A stretch of DNA of 64,000 bases from PNNG01 sp964577055 (GTDB lineage: Bacteria; Bacteroidota; Bacteroidia; UBA7662): positions 62,001 to 126,000 of the forward strand of contig CAZNWC010000006.1 of assembly GCA_964577055.1 (NCBI GenBank), written 5' to 3'. The stretch's first letter is position 1. Every line of letters begins with the position of its first letter. Below are positions 27,015 through 34,844 of this stretch, in pieces. Under the pieces are notes generated by a model. It saw only the letters and a program-made list of their open reading frames with translations, made no database searches and was not told where the DNA came from. The position numbers and the translations under genes were made by a program.

Positions 27015-28877
27015 ATGTCAGCTCCTCTCCAACTTCCTGCCGACTACTCAGCAAGCGTTAAACACGCTGAACTTAAAGCTTGGGTAGCCGAAATGGCAGC
27101 CATTGCCAAACCCGATCAAGTGTATTGGTGCGATGGTTCCGAAGCCGAATATCAACTGATGTGCGAACGTCTGGTAGCAGCTGGGACCTTTATTCGACTC
27201 AATGCCGAAAAACGCCCCAACAGCTTCGCCTGCTTTTCCGACCCGAGCGATGTTGCCCGCGTAGAAGACCGCACCTATATCTGTTCAAGGCGGATGGAAG
27301 ACGCTGGTCCTACCAACAATTGGATGGATCCTACAGAAATGAAAGCCACCTTGGCACCGCTGCTCGATGGTTGTATGAAAGGCCGTACAATGTTTGTGAT
27401 TCCTTTTTGCATGGGTCCCATTGGTGGCGATATATCGCAATATGGCGTGGAGATTTCCGATTCGGAATATGTGGTGACCAACATGAAAATCATGACCCGG
27501 ATGGGCAAGGCAGCCCTCGATCAATTGGGGGCCAATGGGGAATATGTAAAAGCCTTCCACACGGTAGGCGCCCCGCTACAGCCTGGTCAGCAGGATGCCA
27601 AATGGCCTTGTAACCCCACCACCAAATACATTGTACATTATCCCGAAGAACGTAGCATAGTGAGCTATGGTTCGGGTTATGGCGGAAACGCCTTGTTGGG
27701 CAAAAAGTGCTTTGCCCTGCGCATCGCCTCAGCAATGGCACGTGAAGAAAGCTGGTTGGCCGAACACATGCTCATTTTAGGAGCCAAGAGTCCAAAAGGC
27801 GACAAAACCTATGTGGCTGCTGCCTTTCCAAGTGCCTGTGGCAAGACGAATTTTGCGATGTTGATTCCGCCCAAAGAAATGAAGGGATGGGAAATTACTA
27901 CGGTGGGCGACGATATAGCCTGGATCAAAAAAGGCAAAGACGGCCGTTTGTATGCCATTAACCCCGAAGCGGGTTATTTTGGTGTGGCACCGGGCACCAA
28001 CGAAAAAACCAATCCCAATGCCATGGCCTCAATAGGGTCGAATACCATTTTCACAAATGTGGGCATTACGCCCGATGGTGATGTGTGGTGGGAAGGCATG
28101 AGCAAGCAAGCACCCGAAGGCATCATCAATTGGAAAGGCCAGGTACACGATCCCAACAGCGGTCAGCCAGTGGCCCACCCCAATGCACGCTTTACGGCGC
28201 CTGCTTCGCAGTGTCCTAGTTTGGATGAGAACTGGGAAAATCCTGCCGGCGTACCAATCAGTGCATTCATTTTTGGTGGCCGTCGTTCCACCACCGTGCC
28301 ATTGGTGTATCAATCGGTTAACTGGAACTTTGGCGTATATGCCGCCAGCACCATCGGTTCAGAAATGACTGCCGCGGCATTTGGTGAATTGGGCAAGGTG
28401 AGGCGCGACCCTTTTGCGATGTTGCCATTCTGTGGTTACCACATGGCCGATTATTTCAACCACTGGTTGCAGTTTGGTCGCAACTTGCCGAATCCTCCCC
28501 GCATTTTTGTGGTGAACTGGTTCCGCAAAGATGCCGATGGCAACTTCCTCTGGCCTGGCTTTGGCGATAACGCCCGTGTGTTGGAGTGGATCATCGGTCG
28601 CGTTCAAGGTCGGACGGGTGCGGTAGAAAGCCCTGTAGGTTGGATGCCGCGTTACCAAGACATCAACTGGGAAGGCCTCGACTTTAGCCAGGAGCAGTTT
28701 GAAAACATCATGCATGTTGACAGAGAAACCTGGAAGCAAGAAGTACTCAGTCACGATGAATTGTTTGGCCGTATGTACGATAAGTTACCCAAGGAATTTA
28801 TTTTTATGCGCGAGTTGATGCTATCGTCGCTTTGGCGTTCGCCCGAGAAGTGGGGCATGGCACCTGAGCGGATTTGA
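27015..28877 (+). CDS. pckG: GTP-dependent phosphoenolpyruvate carboxykinase
   Basis: A 620-residue enzyme that interconverts oxaloacetate and phosphoenolpyruvate with GTP/GDP, the gateway of gluconeogenesis or an anaplerotic step. ATG 27015 is preferred to an upstream TTG; the N-terminus MSAPLQLPADYSASV then fits. The GTP-type kinase loop is PSACGKTNFAM with active-site Cys275, followed by TVGDDIAWI; GGRRSTTVPLVYQ and FLWPGFGDNARVLEWI also mark the GTP class rather than the ATP class. It is monocistronic, followed by a hairpin terminator shared with the convergent fic gene. Confidence 0.96.
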   Translation: MSAPLQLPADYSASVKHAELKAWVAEMAAIAKPDQVYWCDGSEAEYQLMCERLVAAGTFIRLNAEKRPNSFACFSDPSDVARVEDRTYICSRRMEDAGPTNNWMDPTEMKATLAPLLDGCMKGRTMFVIPFCMGPIGGDISQYGVEISDSEYVVTNMKIMTRMGKAALDQLGANGEYVKAFHTVGAPLQPGQQDAKWPCNPTTKYIVHYPEERSIVSYGSGYGGNALLGKKCFALRIASAMAREESWLAEHMLILGAKSPKGDKTYVAAAFPSACGKTNFAMLIPPKEMKGWEITTVGDDIAWIKKGKDGRLYAINPEAGYFGVAPGTNEKTNPNAMASIGSNTIFTNVGITPDGDVWWEGMSKQAPEGIINWKGQVHDPNSGQPVAHPNARFTAPASQCPSLDENWENPAGVPISAFIFGGRRSTTVPLVYQSVNWNFGVYAASTIGSEMTAAAFGELGKVRRDPFAMLPFCGYHMADYFNHWLQFGRNLPNPPRIFVVNWFRKDADGNFLWPGFGDNARVLEWIIGRVQGRTGAVESPVGWMPRYQDINWEGLDFSQEQFENIMHVDRETWKQEVLSHDELFGRMYDKLPKEFIFMRELMLSSLWRSPEKWGMAPERI

Positions 28878-28895
28878 TGCCATTATCCAAAACAG

Positions 28896-28926
28896 AAAAG
28901 CAGCACCGAGGAGGTGCTGCTTTTTT
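28896..28926. terminator. Bidirectional terminator between pckG and fic
   Basis: An 8-bp stem (GCAGCACC 28900-28907 with GGTGCTGC 28913-28920) with a five-base loop, AAAA before and TTTTTT after. The T-run also holds the stop codon of the convergent Fic gene, so the structure can serve both strands. Confidence 0.85.
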
Positions 28927-29914
28927 ATGCCTTGGAATCATCATCTCGGTAGGCCAAGGTTCTTTTTCGTTTTCGTGTGGCCACGTACTGCAGCACCTCG
29001 GCTTTGCTGGCGTACCACTCTTTGCCTTGCTTAAAAGCGGCCAACTTGCCTTGGCGAGCCAACAAACCCAGGTATTCTGCGCCATAGGGTACCGATGGCT
29101 CTTCCACCAATAGGCCCAGGGGCAGGTAATCGTCGTAACGATCTTCCAAGGCGCCCAGGTACAAATCAAGGGAGCGTTCGGCGGCCAGGGCCATCATCCG
29201 CAAAAAAGGAGCAAAGTTGCCGTCATTGGCTTCGTTGAGGCAGCGGTAATAGCGTTTACGATCTTGGTTGAGCACAAAGGCAGGCGGATAGCCTGATTTC
29301 ATGAGCAGAAGCGCATGGGCCAGCCTTGCGGTGCGACCATTGCCATCGAAATAAGGGTGTATCCAAACAAAACGATGGTGGAAAATGCTGGCATTTATGA
29401 TTGGATGCACGCCTTTGGGTACTGCGTCCAACCATTTAAAAAGATCTTCCATGTAGTCAGGCACCCTCAGGGCATTGGGAGGGGTAAAATTGGCTCCCAT
29501 GATGCGCACACCCATATTTCGGTATCTGCCAGCAATTTCTTTTTCAATGCGTTGCAAAAGCATGCTGTGGATCTCGTGCAGCATGCGCTCCGTTAGCGCT
29601 TCTTGCCTGTTGGCGGCATCTTCCACAAAAAGCAGGGCATCGTGGTGGTTGAGTACTTCGAAATGTTCGCGCAGGCTTTTGCCTTTAACGGTCATGCCAT
29701 CGTGCAACACCACCCGGGTTTCGCTGAGCGTAAGCGAATTGCCTTCGATGGCGGTACTGTTGTGGGTGAACTCGAGGTGGAGGCTTTCGCGAATTTTACG
29801 AAGCGCATAGGCAGGAAGTGGCCTATACGCATCGAGTTGCGCTTTTTTTTCGTCAAGCCGTTGCAAGATGGGCAACAACTTGTCGGTTGGCAGGTAGGCG
29901 AGCTTCCAATCCAT
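28925..29914 (-). CDS. Fic-domain AMP-transferase with C-terminal excisionase-like HTH
   Basis: A 329-residue Fic protein predicted to transfer AMP (or another nucleotide part) to hydroxyl groups of target proteins. The catalytic motif is H186-PYFDGNGR, complete. An inhibitory helix motif, S53-TAIEGN, precedes the Fic core, so it is of the self-inhibited (class II) type. After the Fic domain, residues 278-312 (YLGLLARQGK, then AFKQGKEWYASKAEVLQYV) look like an excisionase/MerR-like helix-turn-helix. No separate antitoxin gene is adjacent. A 10-bp inverted repeat surrounds the promoter (29920-29962), suggesting autoregulation. Confidence 0.88.
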   Translation of the reverse strand: MDWKLAYLPTDKLLPILQRLDEKKAQLDAYRPLPAYALRKIRESLHLEFTHNSTAIEGNSLTLSETRVVLHDGMTVKGKSLREHFEVLNHHDALLFVEDAANRQEALTERMLHEIHSMLLQRIEKEIAGRYRNMGVRIMGANFTPPNALRVPDYMEDLFKWLDAVPKGVHPIINASIFHHRFVWIHPYFDGNGRTARLAHALLLMKSGYPPAFVLNQDRKRYYRCLNEANDGNFAPFLRMMALAAERSLDLYLGALEDRYDDYLPLGLLVEEPSVPYGAEYLGLLARQGKLAAFKQGKEWYASKAEVLQYVATRKRKRTLAYRDDDSKA

Positions 29915-29919
29915 TTTTT

Positions 29920-29962
29920 CTTAATATCGAAAAACAAAAATACAACTGTTTCCGATATTAAG
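29920..29962 (-). promoter_or_regulatory. fic promoter inside a 10-bp inverted repeat (operator)
   Basis: CTTAATATCG (29920-29929) and CGATATTAAG (29953-29962) form a perfect 10-bp inverted repeat with a 23-base spacer. Inside the spacer, on the minus strand, lies TATTTTTG (29935-29942), an exact TAnnTTTG element. The arm nearest the gene would cover the transcription start and lies five bases upstream of the ATG. The half-site centres are 33 bp apart, about three helical turns, so a dimer could hold both on one face. Confidence 0.65.
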
Positions 29963-29990
29963 TCAACCTGTTTAGCTCATTTCTTTTCCA

Positions 29991-30443
29991 CTAACGTTTT
30001 CTAAAACTCCAACGCACAGTAAAGGTCGCAACACACTCCCCTTGTTCGTTATAACCCATGCTCACCGCATCAAAGGTGCGTCCGTCGGGTGAGTCAACAG
30101 CCTCACGGATGGCCTTTTCAAGTGCAGGCACCTCTTCAAATTGGAAGATGATTTTGCCTACAGCTTTTTTGTGGTACACGGCATTCATTTCTGTAACAAG
30201 CATGGAGCTATTCACTTTGCTACGACGGAGATACAGCAAAGCCGGCAGTCCCGAGCACATTTCAGCGGCCATGGCCAAGGCTGCAAAGTATATCGAGCGA
30301 AATGGGTTTTGCGACAGATAATTGTAACGCAAGCTAACATGACAAACGTTTTGGTCAACCTGCCGCAAACGGAGACCTGCCAGAAATGCCAAAGGCAAAA
30401 TGCGCAGGAGCATGAGGCGGAAAGTGAATGGCGTGAGCTTCAT
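29991..30443 (-). CDS. DUF4442-like hotdog-fold protein
   Basis: A 150-residue protein resembling the DUF4442 branch of the hotdog/thioesterase superfamily: LRYNYLSQNPFRSIYFAAL, then MAAEMCSGLPALL and the later FQFEEVPALEKAI. Members are suspected acyl-CoA-binding or thioesterase-like proteins; no activity can be claimed. The start is ATG 30443. The lipoprotein terminator (30501-30531) lies upstream, so it likely has its own transcript. Confidence 0.7.
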   Translation of the reverse strand: MKLTPFTFRLMLLRILPLAFLAGLRLRQVDQNVCHVSLRYNYLSQNPFRSIYFAALAMAAEMCSGLPALLYLRRSKVNSSMLVTEMNAVYHKKAVGKIIFQFEEVPALEKAIREAVDSPDGRTFDAVSMGYNEQGECVATFTVRWSFRKR

Positions 30444-30500
30444 GCTGCAATATAGCAGAATGTTGAGGCCAATTATTGCAGCTTACACAGGCATGGGCAT

Positions 30501-30531
30501 AAAAAAACCGGGCTGAACAGCCCGGTTTTTT
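30501..30531 (-). terminator. Rho-independent terminator after the acidic lipoprotein gene
   Basis: A 7-bp GC stem (CCGGGCT 30508-30514 with AGCCCGG 30519-30525), a four-base loop, A7 on the left and T6 on the right. On the minus strand the A-run becomes the T-tract, so it serves the lipoprotein gene; by symmetry it could work both ways. Confidence 0.88.
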
Positions 30532-30545
30532 CTGAGGAGTCAATA

Positions 30546-30857
30546 TTACATGGAAGTTTCGTCCGACGCTGAGTTTCCTTCAACGGCTGGAGCTGCTTCG
30601 ACCGGCTTCTTGGCTGGCTTTGCGTCATCTGCAGGGGTCTCTGTGGCCGCTGCGGGTGCTGATTCGGTTCCGGTTGCTGGCTCATCGCTAGCTTCCATCT
30701 CTTCGGCAGGTGCATCAGCAGGCGTTTCTTCAGTGGTGGTTTCCTCGGTTGCTTCTTCAGTGGCCGCTTCATCACCGCCACAGCTACTGAGGAGGCTTAC
30801 ACTCACAAACAAAGCGACAAAAAGCGCAAAAGAAGTTTTGAAAAAAGTCTTTTTCAT
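30546..30857 (-). CDS. Small acidic Ala/Glu/Thr-rich lipoprotein
   Basis: A 103-residue protein. The signal peptide MKKTFFKTSFALFVALFVSV ends in the lipobox LLSSC (Cys26). The mature part is almost entirely Ala, Glu, Thr, Pro and Asp (EEATEETTTEETPADAP and similar) without a recognisable fold, so it is probably disordered and tethered to a membrane. Function unknown. It is a single gene with its own terminator. Confidence 0.75.
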   Translation of the reverse strand: MKKTFFKTSFALFVALFVSVSLLSSCGGDEAATEEATEETTTEETPADAPAEEMEASDEPATGTESAPAAATETPADDAKPAKKPVEAAPAVEGNSASDETSM

Positions 30858-30914
30858 GGGTATTGGTTTAAGGTGTTGTTAAATATAAGTTTTTAGCGGC
30901 AAACAACACGGTGG

Positions 30915-32240
30915 CTAGTCGGCCAAACGCAACGACTCATCGCCCGGCCGATAAGGCACATATAAAAATAGCAGGCGCATCATCTCGGTGGTGTCGTCCA
31001 TGCTGCCGGTTTCAATGAGCATGGGTTGTGGAGGGGAGTTCGGATTGGCCGCGTTGGCCTCGGTATTGTCATACACGCCCTCAGCATGAATCACACTGCC
31101 AGATGGAATGATGACAGGCGTTTTGAAACGATAAAATTCCTGCCAATTGAAGTCCCACCGCGGAATGTGCACCAACGGAATGGTATCACCCCGGGGAGTG
31201 AGTGCATAAGCCAAAAAACTTTTGCCCAGCTGGTGCATATGCGGATTGATGTGCAGCAGCGACATATCGCCACTGGTTTTGATGTTGATGTAGTAGCTTT
31301 TGACCACGCCCGCTTCAATGGTATCGCCGGCTATTTTAGGCCTAAAAGCGGCCAATTCGATGCGCCTTTCCAGGGGCTTTTCAGCCAACCACAAACGGAT
31401 GGCCGACTGATCGGTGCGGGGTATGGGGGTAGGCGAATAATGCAACGAACGGATGAGCAACACCCCTTTGCGCGGAAGGGCGAATCCAATGCCTGGAGGA
31501 TATTTCTGTACGCTGGTGCCTGGCAAATACCCACTGTGAAACATTGGAAAGGGAAGATTGCCTAAACTATCGTATAAACCAAAAAAACGAAAGTCACGGT
31601 TGTCGTCTACCCTGTCGGCTGAATCGGCTTGGTATGCGTAAAATGTGGGTCCCGAAAAAACATCTACACCGGGTCCTACGCCGAAAAACTGGTAACTGGC
31701 ATGGTGCACCAGGCTTTTATTGCCGGGCACGTATTCAATGGCTTTCACATAAGCATCGCCTGGCAGTTCATAGGGAATTTTATAGCAGATGTAGTGGTGC
31801 TGGCTGGTACCTGGTACGGTGTAAGGTTCGGCCATTTGTAAGACCACATCAGGTTCGCCCAAAGGGTTGTTTTGCGCATAATCGGGCAATTTGGGTTCGT
31901 TTTTTCGTTTGCCGCGAGGTGCGCCCGCCGCCACCCAGTTTAAAATGAGCTGCTTTTCGCCCGACGTAAGCGCTTTTTGATCGGCAAAGGTGCGGTAATG
32001 CGGATCAGCCGTCCAAGGAGGCATGTAACCCGATGCCACTACTTCGGCAATGAAAGTTTTGCGTTTGGCATATTGCTCGTAGCGCAACAGTTCAAAGGGA
32101 GCACCTCCCCCTTCACGGTGGCAGCTACCGCATTTCTGTAACAAAATGCTCCCCACCATGCCATTGTACACGGGCTTGGGCGGTTTGGCGGCTCCCACCA
32201 CGAGGGGCACAGCCAAAAGGGCAAGGAGGAGGCGCCTCAT
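30915..32240 (-). CDS. Cytochrome c fused to PHM-like copper monooxygenase domain
   Basis: A 441-residue exported protein. A signal peptide is followed by a c-type heme site C37-GS-C40-H41 and the PPW segment usual for this cytochrome group (ASGYMPPWTADPHYR). From about residue 130 the fold appears related to copper type II ascorbate-dependent monooxygenases (PHM/DBM): a His pair at 179-180 (LVHHASYQF) and HMH at 334-336 (INPHMHQLGKSF) fit the two copper sites. The substrate is unknown. It is the third gene of a coupled operon; its ATG overlaps the redoxin stop as ATGA. In other phyla the same domains often occur in one polypeptide (inference). Confidence 0.75.
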   Translation of the reverse strand: MRRLLLALLAVPLVVGAAKPPKPVYNGMVGSILLQKCGSCHREGGGAPFELLRYEQYAKRKTFIAEVVASGYMPPWTADPHYRTFADQKALTSGEKQLILNWVAAGAPRGKRKNEPKLPDYAQNNPLGEPDVVLQMAEPYTVPGTSQHHYICYKIPYELPGDAYVKAIEYVPGNKSLVHHASYQFFGVGPGVDVFSGPTFYAYQADSADRVDDNRDFRFFGLYDSLGNLPFPMFHSGYLPGTSVQKYPPGIGFALPRKGVLLIRSLHYSPTPIPRTDQSAIRLWLAEKPLERRIELAAFRPKIAGDTIEAGVVKSYYINIKTSGDMSLLHINPHMHQLGKSFLAYALTPRGDTIPLVHIPRWDFNWQEFYRFKTPVIIPSGSVIHAEGVYDNTEANAANPNSPPQPMLIETGSMDDTTEMMRLLFLYVPYRPGDESLRLAD

Positions 32241-32833
32241 TGGGGCATTTCAATCAAACAGCCAATGGCAGTGGTTTCGATGGGCCAAAAGGGCTCGGTC
32301 ATCAACCACTTCTCGAGCGCTTCATTGAGGTATTCTGCGCTGGCAACGGCTTTTAGTTTGCCCAATGCTTCTACACGGTCGTCAATGGCACCTCGGTATT
32401 TGACGCCCCCCCATGGGTCGAGTAAAAAAACTTCGGGCGTTACACGTGGTTTGAGCACCTTGCAGAGGGCGTATTCGCTATCCAAAAGGATGGGAAACTC
32501 CAATTGATAAGTGGTTCGAAAACGCTCTATGGCCTCCGGTGATAGGTCCTTGCCCGGAACCACCCCGTAAAAACCTATTTGGTCTTCTTTGTAACGGCTG
32601 TGCAGTTCGCGCAGGGTCAAAGTGTAGGTTTCGCTCAAAGGACATTCGGGCGACAAAAACACCACTACTGTGGCGGTATGTTCATGGATGTTGCCGAGCT
32701 TGTAACTGCCACCTTCCGACTTTTTCAAACGGATGCGCTGCAAAGCCGGATTTTCTTTCCATTCCAAAGTGGCTTGGGCAGCAGCAGTGAGACTCAAACA
32801 GGCCATAAATAGCCCAAATAAGTATTTTTTCAT
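32237..32833 (-). CDS. Exported redoxin-domain protein
   Basis: A 198-residue thioredoxin-fold protein with a signal peptide (MKKYLFGLFMACLSLTAAAQ). The active-site-like motif is SPEC64PLSE, a single-Cys CxxS type, followed by a second Cys in EYALCK and the cis-Pro loop RVTPEVFLLD. This variant resembles redoxins associated with cytochrome c and copper monooxygenase domains. It overlaps the upstream peroxidase (TGATG) and the downstream cytochrome/PHM gene (ATGA), so all three are translationally coupled. It could pass electrons or handle peroxide in the periplasm (inference). Confidence 0.8.
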   Translation of the reverse strand: MKKYLFGLFMACLSLTAAAQATLEWKENPALQRIRLKKSEGGSYKLGNIHEHTATVVVFLSPECPLSETYTLTLRELHSRYKEDQIGFYGVVPGKDLSPEAIERFRTTYQLEFPILLDSEYALCKVLKPRVTPEVFLLDPWGGVKYRGAIDDRVEALGKLKAVASAEYLNEALEKWLMTEPFWPIETTAIGCLIEMPQ

Positions 32834-34773
32834 CAGTACAATCCCCCAATTTTACGTTCATTGATGGCCATGTTGTGGTTCATGGCAGGCAAGCGCATGG
32901 GCCTTTGGGTTAAGCCACTTGTGTCGGTGAGGCTCTGCATAAATGCCACCAAGGCCTTCTTTTCTGCAGCAGAAAGATTCAGGGAATCAAAGGGCAAGGT
33001 TTGGTTCGGCACCTCCAGCCCCAAACCGGCACCTCCCCCCTGGTGATAAAACTCCACCACTTCTTCCAAGGTTTGGTACACCCCATTGTGCATGTAAGGG
33101 GCTGTCAGTGCAGCATTGCGCACTGTTACCGTTTTGAAGGCATTGTGGTAAATGCGATGTTGCTCTTTGGGCAAGCCAGCGCCTCGGCCTTTGTCGGGGT
33201 CGAGGGTGTATGGTGCTTGAGCTTGTGCCGGCACTCCCAGCACTTCCGATTCCTGCTCTTGATACAAGGGAGGTACAATGCCGCCAAAACTGGGAGCGAA
33301 ATGGCAGGTGCCGCACAAGGCTTTGCCCATGAACAAATTAAAACCATGTTTTATTTCAGGAGCAATTTGGGCAGTTTCGCCACGCACATAGCGGTCGAAC
33401 GGACTATTAAACCCGCGCAAACTGGCCACATAGGCAGCCAGCGCCGTGTTGATGGTGTATTGGTTGATGGCGTTGTTGCCAAAAGAAGGAAAAGCGCTGT
33501 TAAAAAGGGCGCGGTATTCATCGCTCTGGTTGAGGCGTTCCATCACCTCCATCACGCTGGTGTTGAACTCTTGTTCGCTCACCACCACATGTGCGAATTG
33601 GTTTTCGAGCATTTGGACACGCATGTCCCAAAAGAAACGGGGACTATACACGCTATTCAACAGGGTGGGGGCATTGCGTTGCACCGTGCCATTGAAGCCT
33701 GTAGCCAAGCTTTTGGGCAAACCATCGGTAAAGCCTTTTTCGGGTTGGTGGCAGCTGGCACAGGCCCGCTCATTGGTCGACGACAACACCGGGTCAAAAA
33801 ACAGTAGCTTACCAAGCGACACGGTTGCCTGGTTGGCCACTGCTGGCACCATTTGGGTGTAGTAATAAGGATTGAGAATGTCGTTGGCGAAGAGGCTGTT
33901 GGCCTTGAAGTTAAAGGCTGTTTTCACCGGCAGTAAATCGGTGGCATGGGGCAAGCCCAAGCCGGTTTGCAAGTCCAGTAAGCCGGCAAAAAGGGGATTG
34001 ACCAATTGGCGGAGGTAAAACAAGCGGTCGATTTGATCGAAATCACTTTCGGCCGATAGTTTTTGTGTTCCTTGGGCAAACAGTTTTTTAAGTTGTCGGG
34101 CTTTTTTGCCATTGGTTCCGCTCAGGTCTTTGCTGAACATCGAAAAGCCTTTCTCCATGCCTTGCCAGGCGGCCTGCAATTCGGCCAGCTGTGCACCCGA
34201 AGCAGGCACATCAAAGCCTACTAAATCGAGGGTAGCAAAACGTACCAGTCCATGGCGGAGGGCTTCCACCACCATGTAATCGTGCCATTTGCGCTGCGGA
34301 TTGAACTTGCCGAACTCGCTCACCGACAACTGCAGTTCGAGGCTCAGTTGACGCGCTGCTTCCAGCATTTCGGCTGTATAATTTTCTTCGAATACCCATT
34401 CTTCAAGCGGTTGAAATCCCTTGGGCGAAAGGGCGTTTACCTGCGAAAAGTTGCGCTCCAGTTTGGGGAGTGGCGCTCCATTGATGTAATCGGCCTGATA
34501 CTCCGGGTCCATGTATGCGGCTATCCAGGCAATTTCTTTGTAAGTGAGCCGCGCAGCAAGGTGCAAGGCTTGTACCTGCGCGGGGTTGGGTTCAGGTTGT
34601 TGTAAAGAGCGGTGCAAGGCTTGGGTTTGTGCGCTCAACGTATCCCAACGCTGCAAATAATGTGCATAAATGTCGCTGGCCCTGCGATGCAAACCTTCTT
34701 CGCTTTGCAAAGAAACCAAGCCCAAGACCAAAGCCGTGGCAATGAGCAACAAAAGAATGGGATTTTTTTTCAT
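32833..34773 (-). CDS. Di-heme cytochrome c peroxidase/MauG family with N-terminal helical domain
   Basis: A 646-residue exported di-heme protein. The C-terminal half is a CCP/MauG domain with heme sites C338-AS-C341-H and C487-GT-C490-H and the TAPYMHNGVYQTLEEVV stretch near the distal region. The N-terminal 280 residues are helical and resemble a degenerate imelysin-like domain (KGFQPLEEWVFEE in place of the usual GxHxxE), which is inference. This long form is much larger than a standard bacterial CCP (about 340 residues). It is the first gene of the coupled peroxidase-redoxin-cytochrome/PHM operon. Confidence 0.85.
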   Translation of the reverse strand: MKKNPILLLLIATALVLGLVSLQSEEGLHRRASDIYAHYLQRWDTLSAQTQALHRSLQQPEPNPAQVQALHLAARLTYKEIAWIAAYMDPEYQADYINGAPLPKLERNFSQVNALSPKGFQPLEEWVFEENYTAEMLEAARQLSLELQLSVSEFGKFNPQRKWHDYMVVEALRHGLVRFATLDLVGFDVPASGAQLAELQAAWQGMEKGFSMFSKDLSGTNGKKARQLKKLFAQGTQKLSAESDFDQIDRLFYLRQLVNPLFAGLLDLQTGLGLPHATDLLPVKTAFNFKANSLFANDILNPYYYTQMVPAVANQATVSLGKLLFFDPVLSSTNERACASCHQPEKGFTDGLPKSLATGFNGTVQRNAPTLLNSVYSPRFFWDMRVQMLENQFAHVVVSEQEFNTSVMEVMERLNQSDEYRALFNSAFPSFGNNAINQYTINTALAAYVASLRGFNSPFDRYVRGETAQIAPEIKHGFNLFMGKALCGTCHFAPSFGGIVPPLYQEQESEVLGVPAQAQAPYTLDPDKGRGAGLPKEQHRIYHNAFKTVTVRNAALTAPYMHNGVYQTLEEVVEFYHQGGGAGLGLEVPNQTLPFDSLNLSAAEKKALVAFMQSLTDTSGLTQRPMRLPAMNHNMAINERKIGGLY

Positions 34774-34789
34774 ACAAGGAAAGCTTTGA

Positions 34790-34822
34790 AAAAAGAGAAC
34801 CCCGCCACAAGGGCGGGGCTCT
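34790..34822 (-). terminator. Rho-independent terminator after the PhoX-like gene
   Basis: A GC-rich stem (34800-34806 with 34812-34818), extended by A/T pairs, is followed on the minus strand by a T-tract (complement of the A-run at 34789-34794). It separates the PhoX-like gene from the peroxidase operon. Confidence 0.8.
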
Positions 34823-34844
34823 TGCCCAAAGGGGCTACAGGAAA

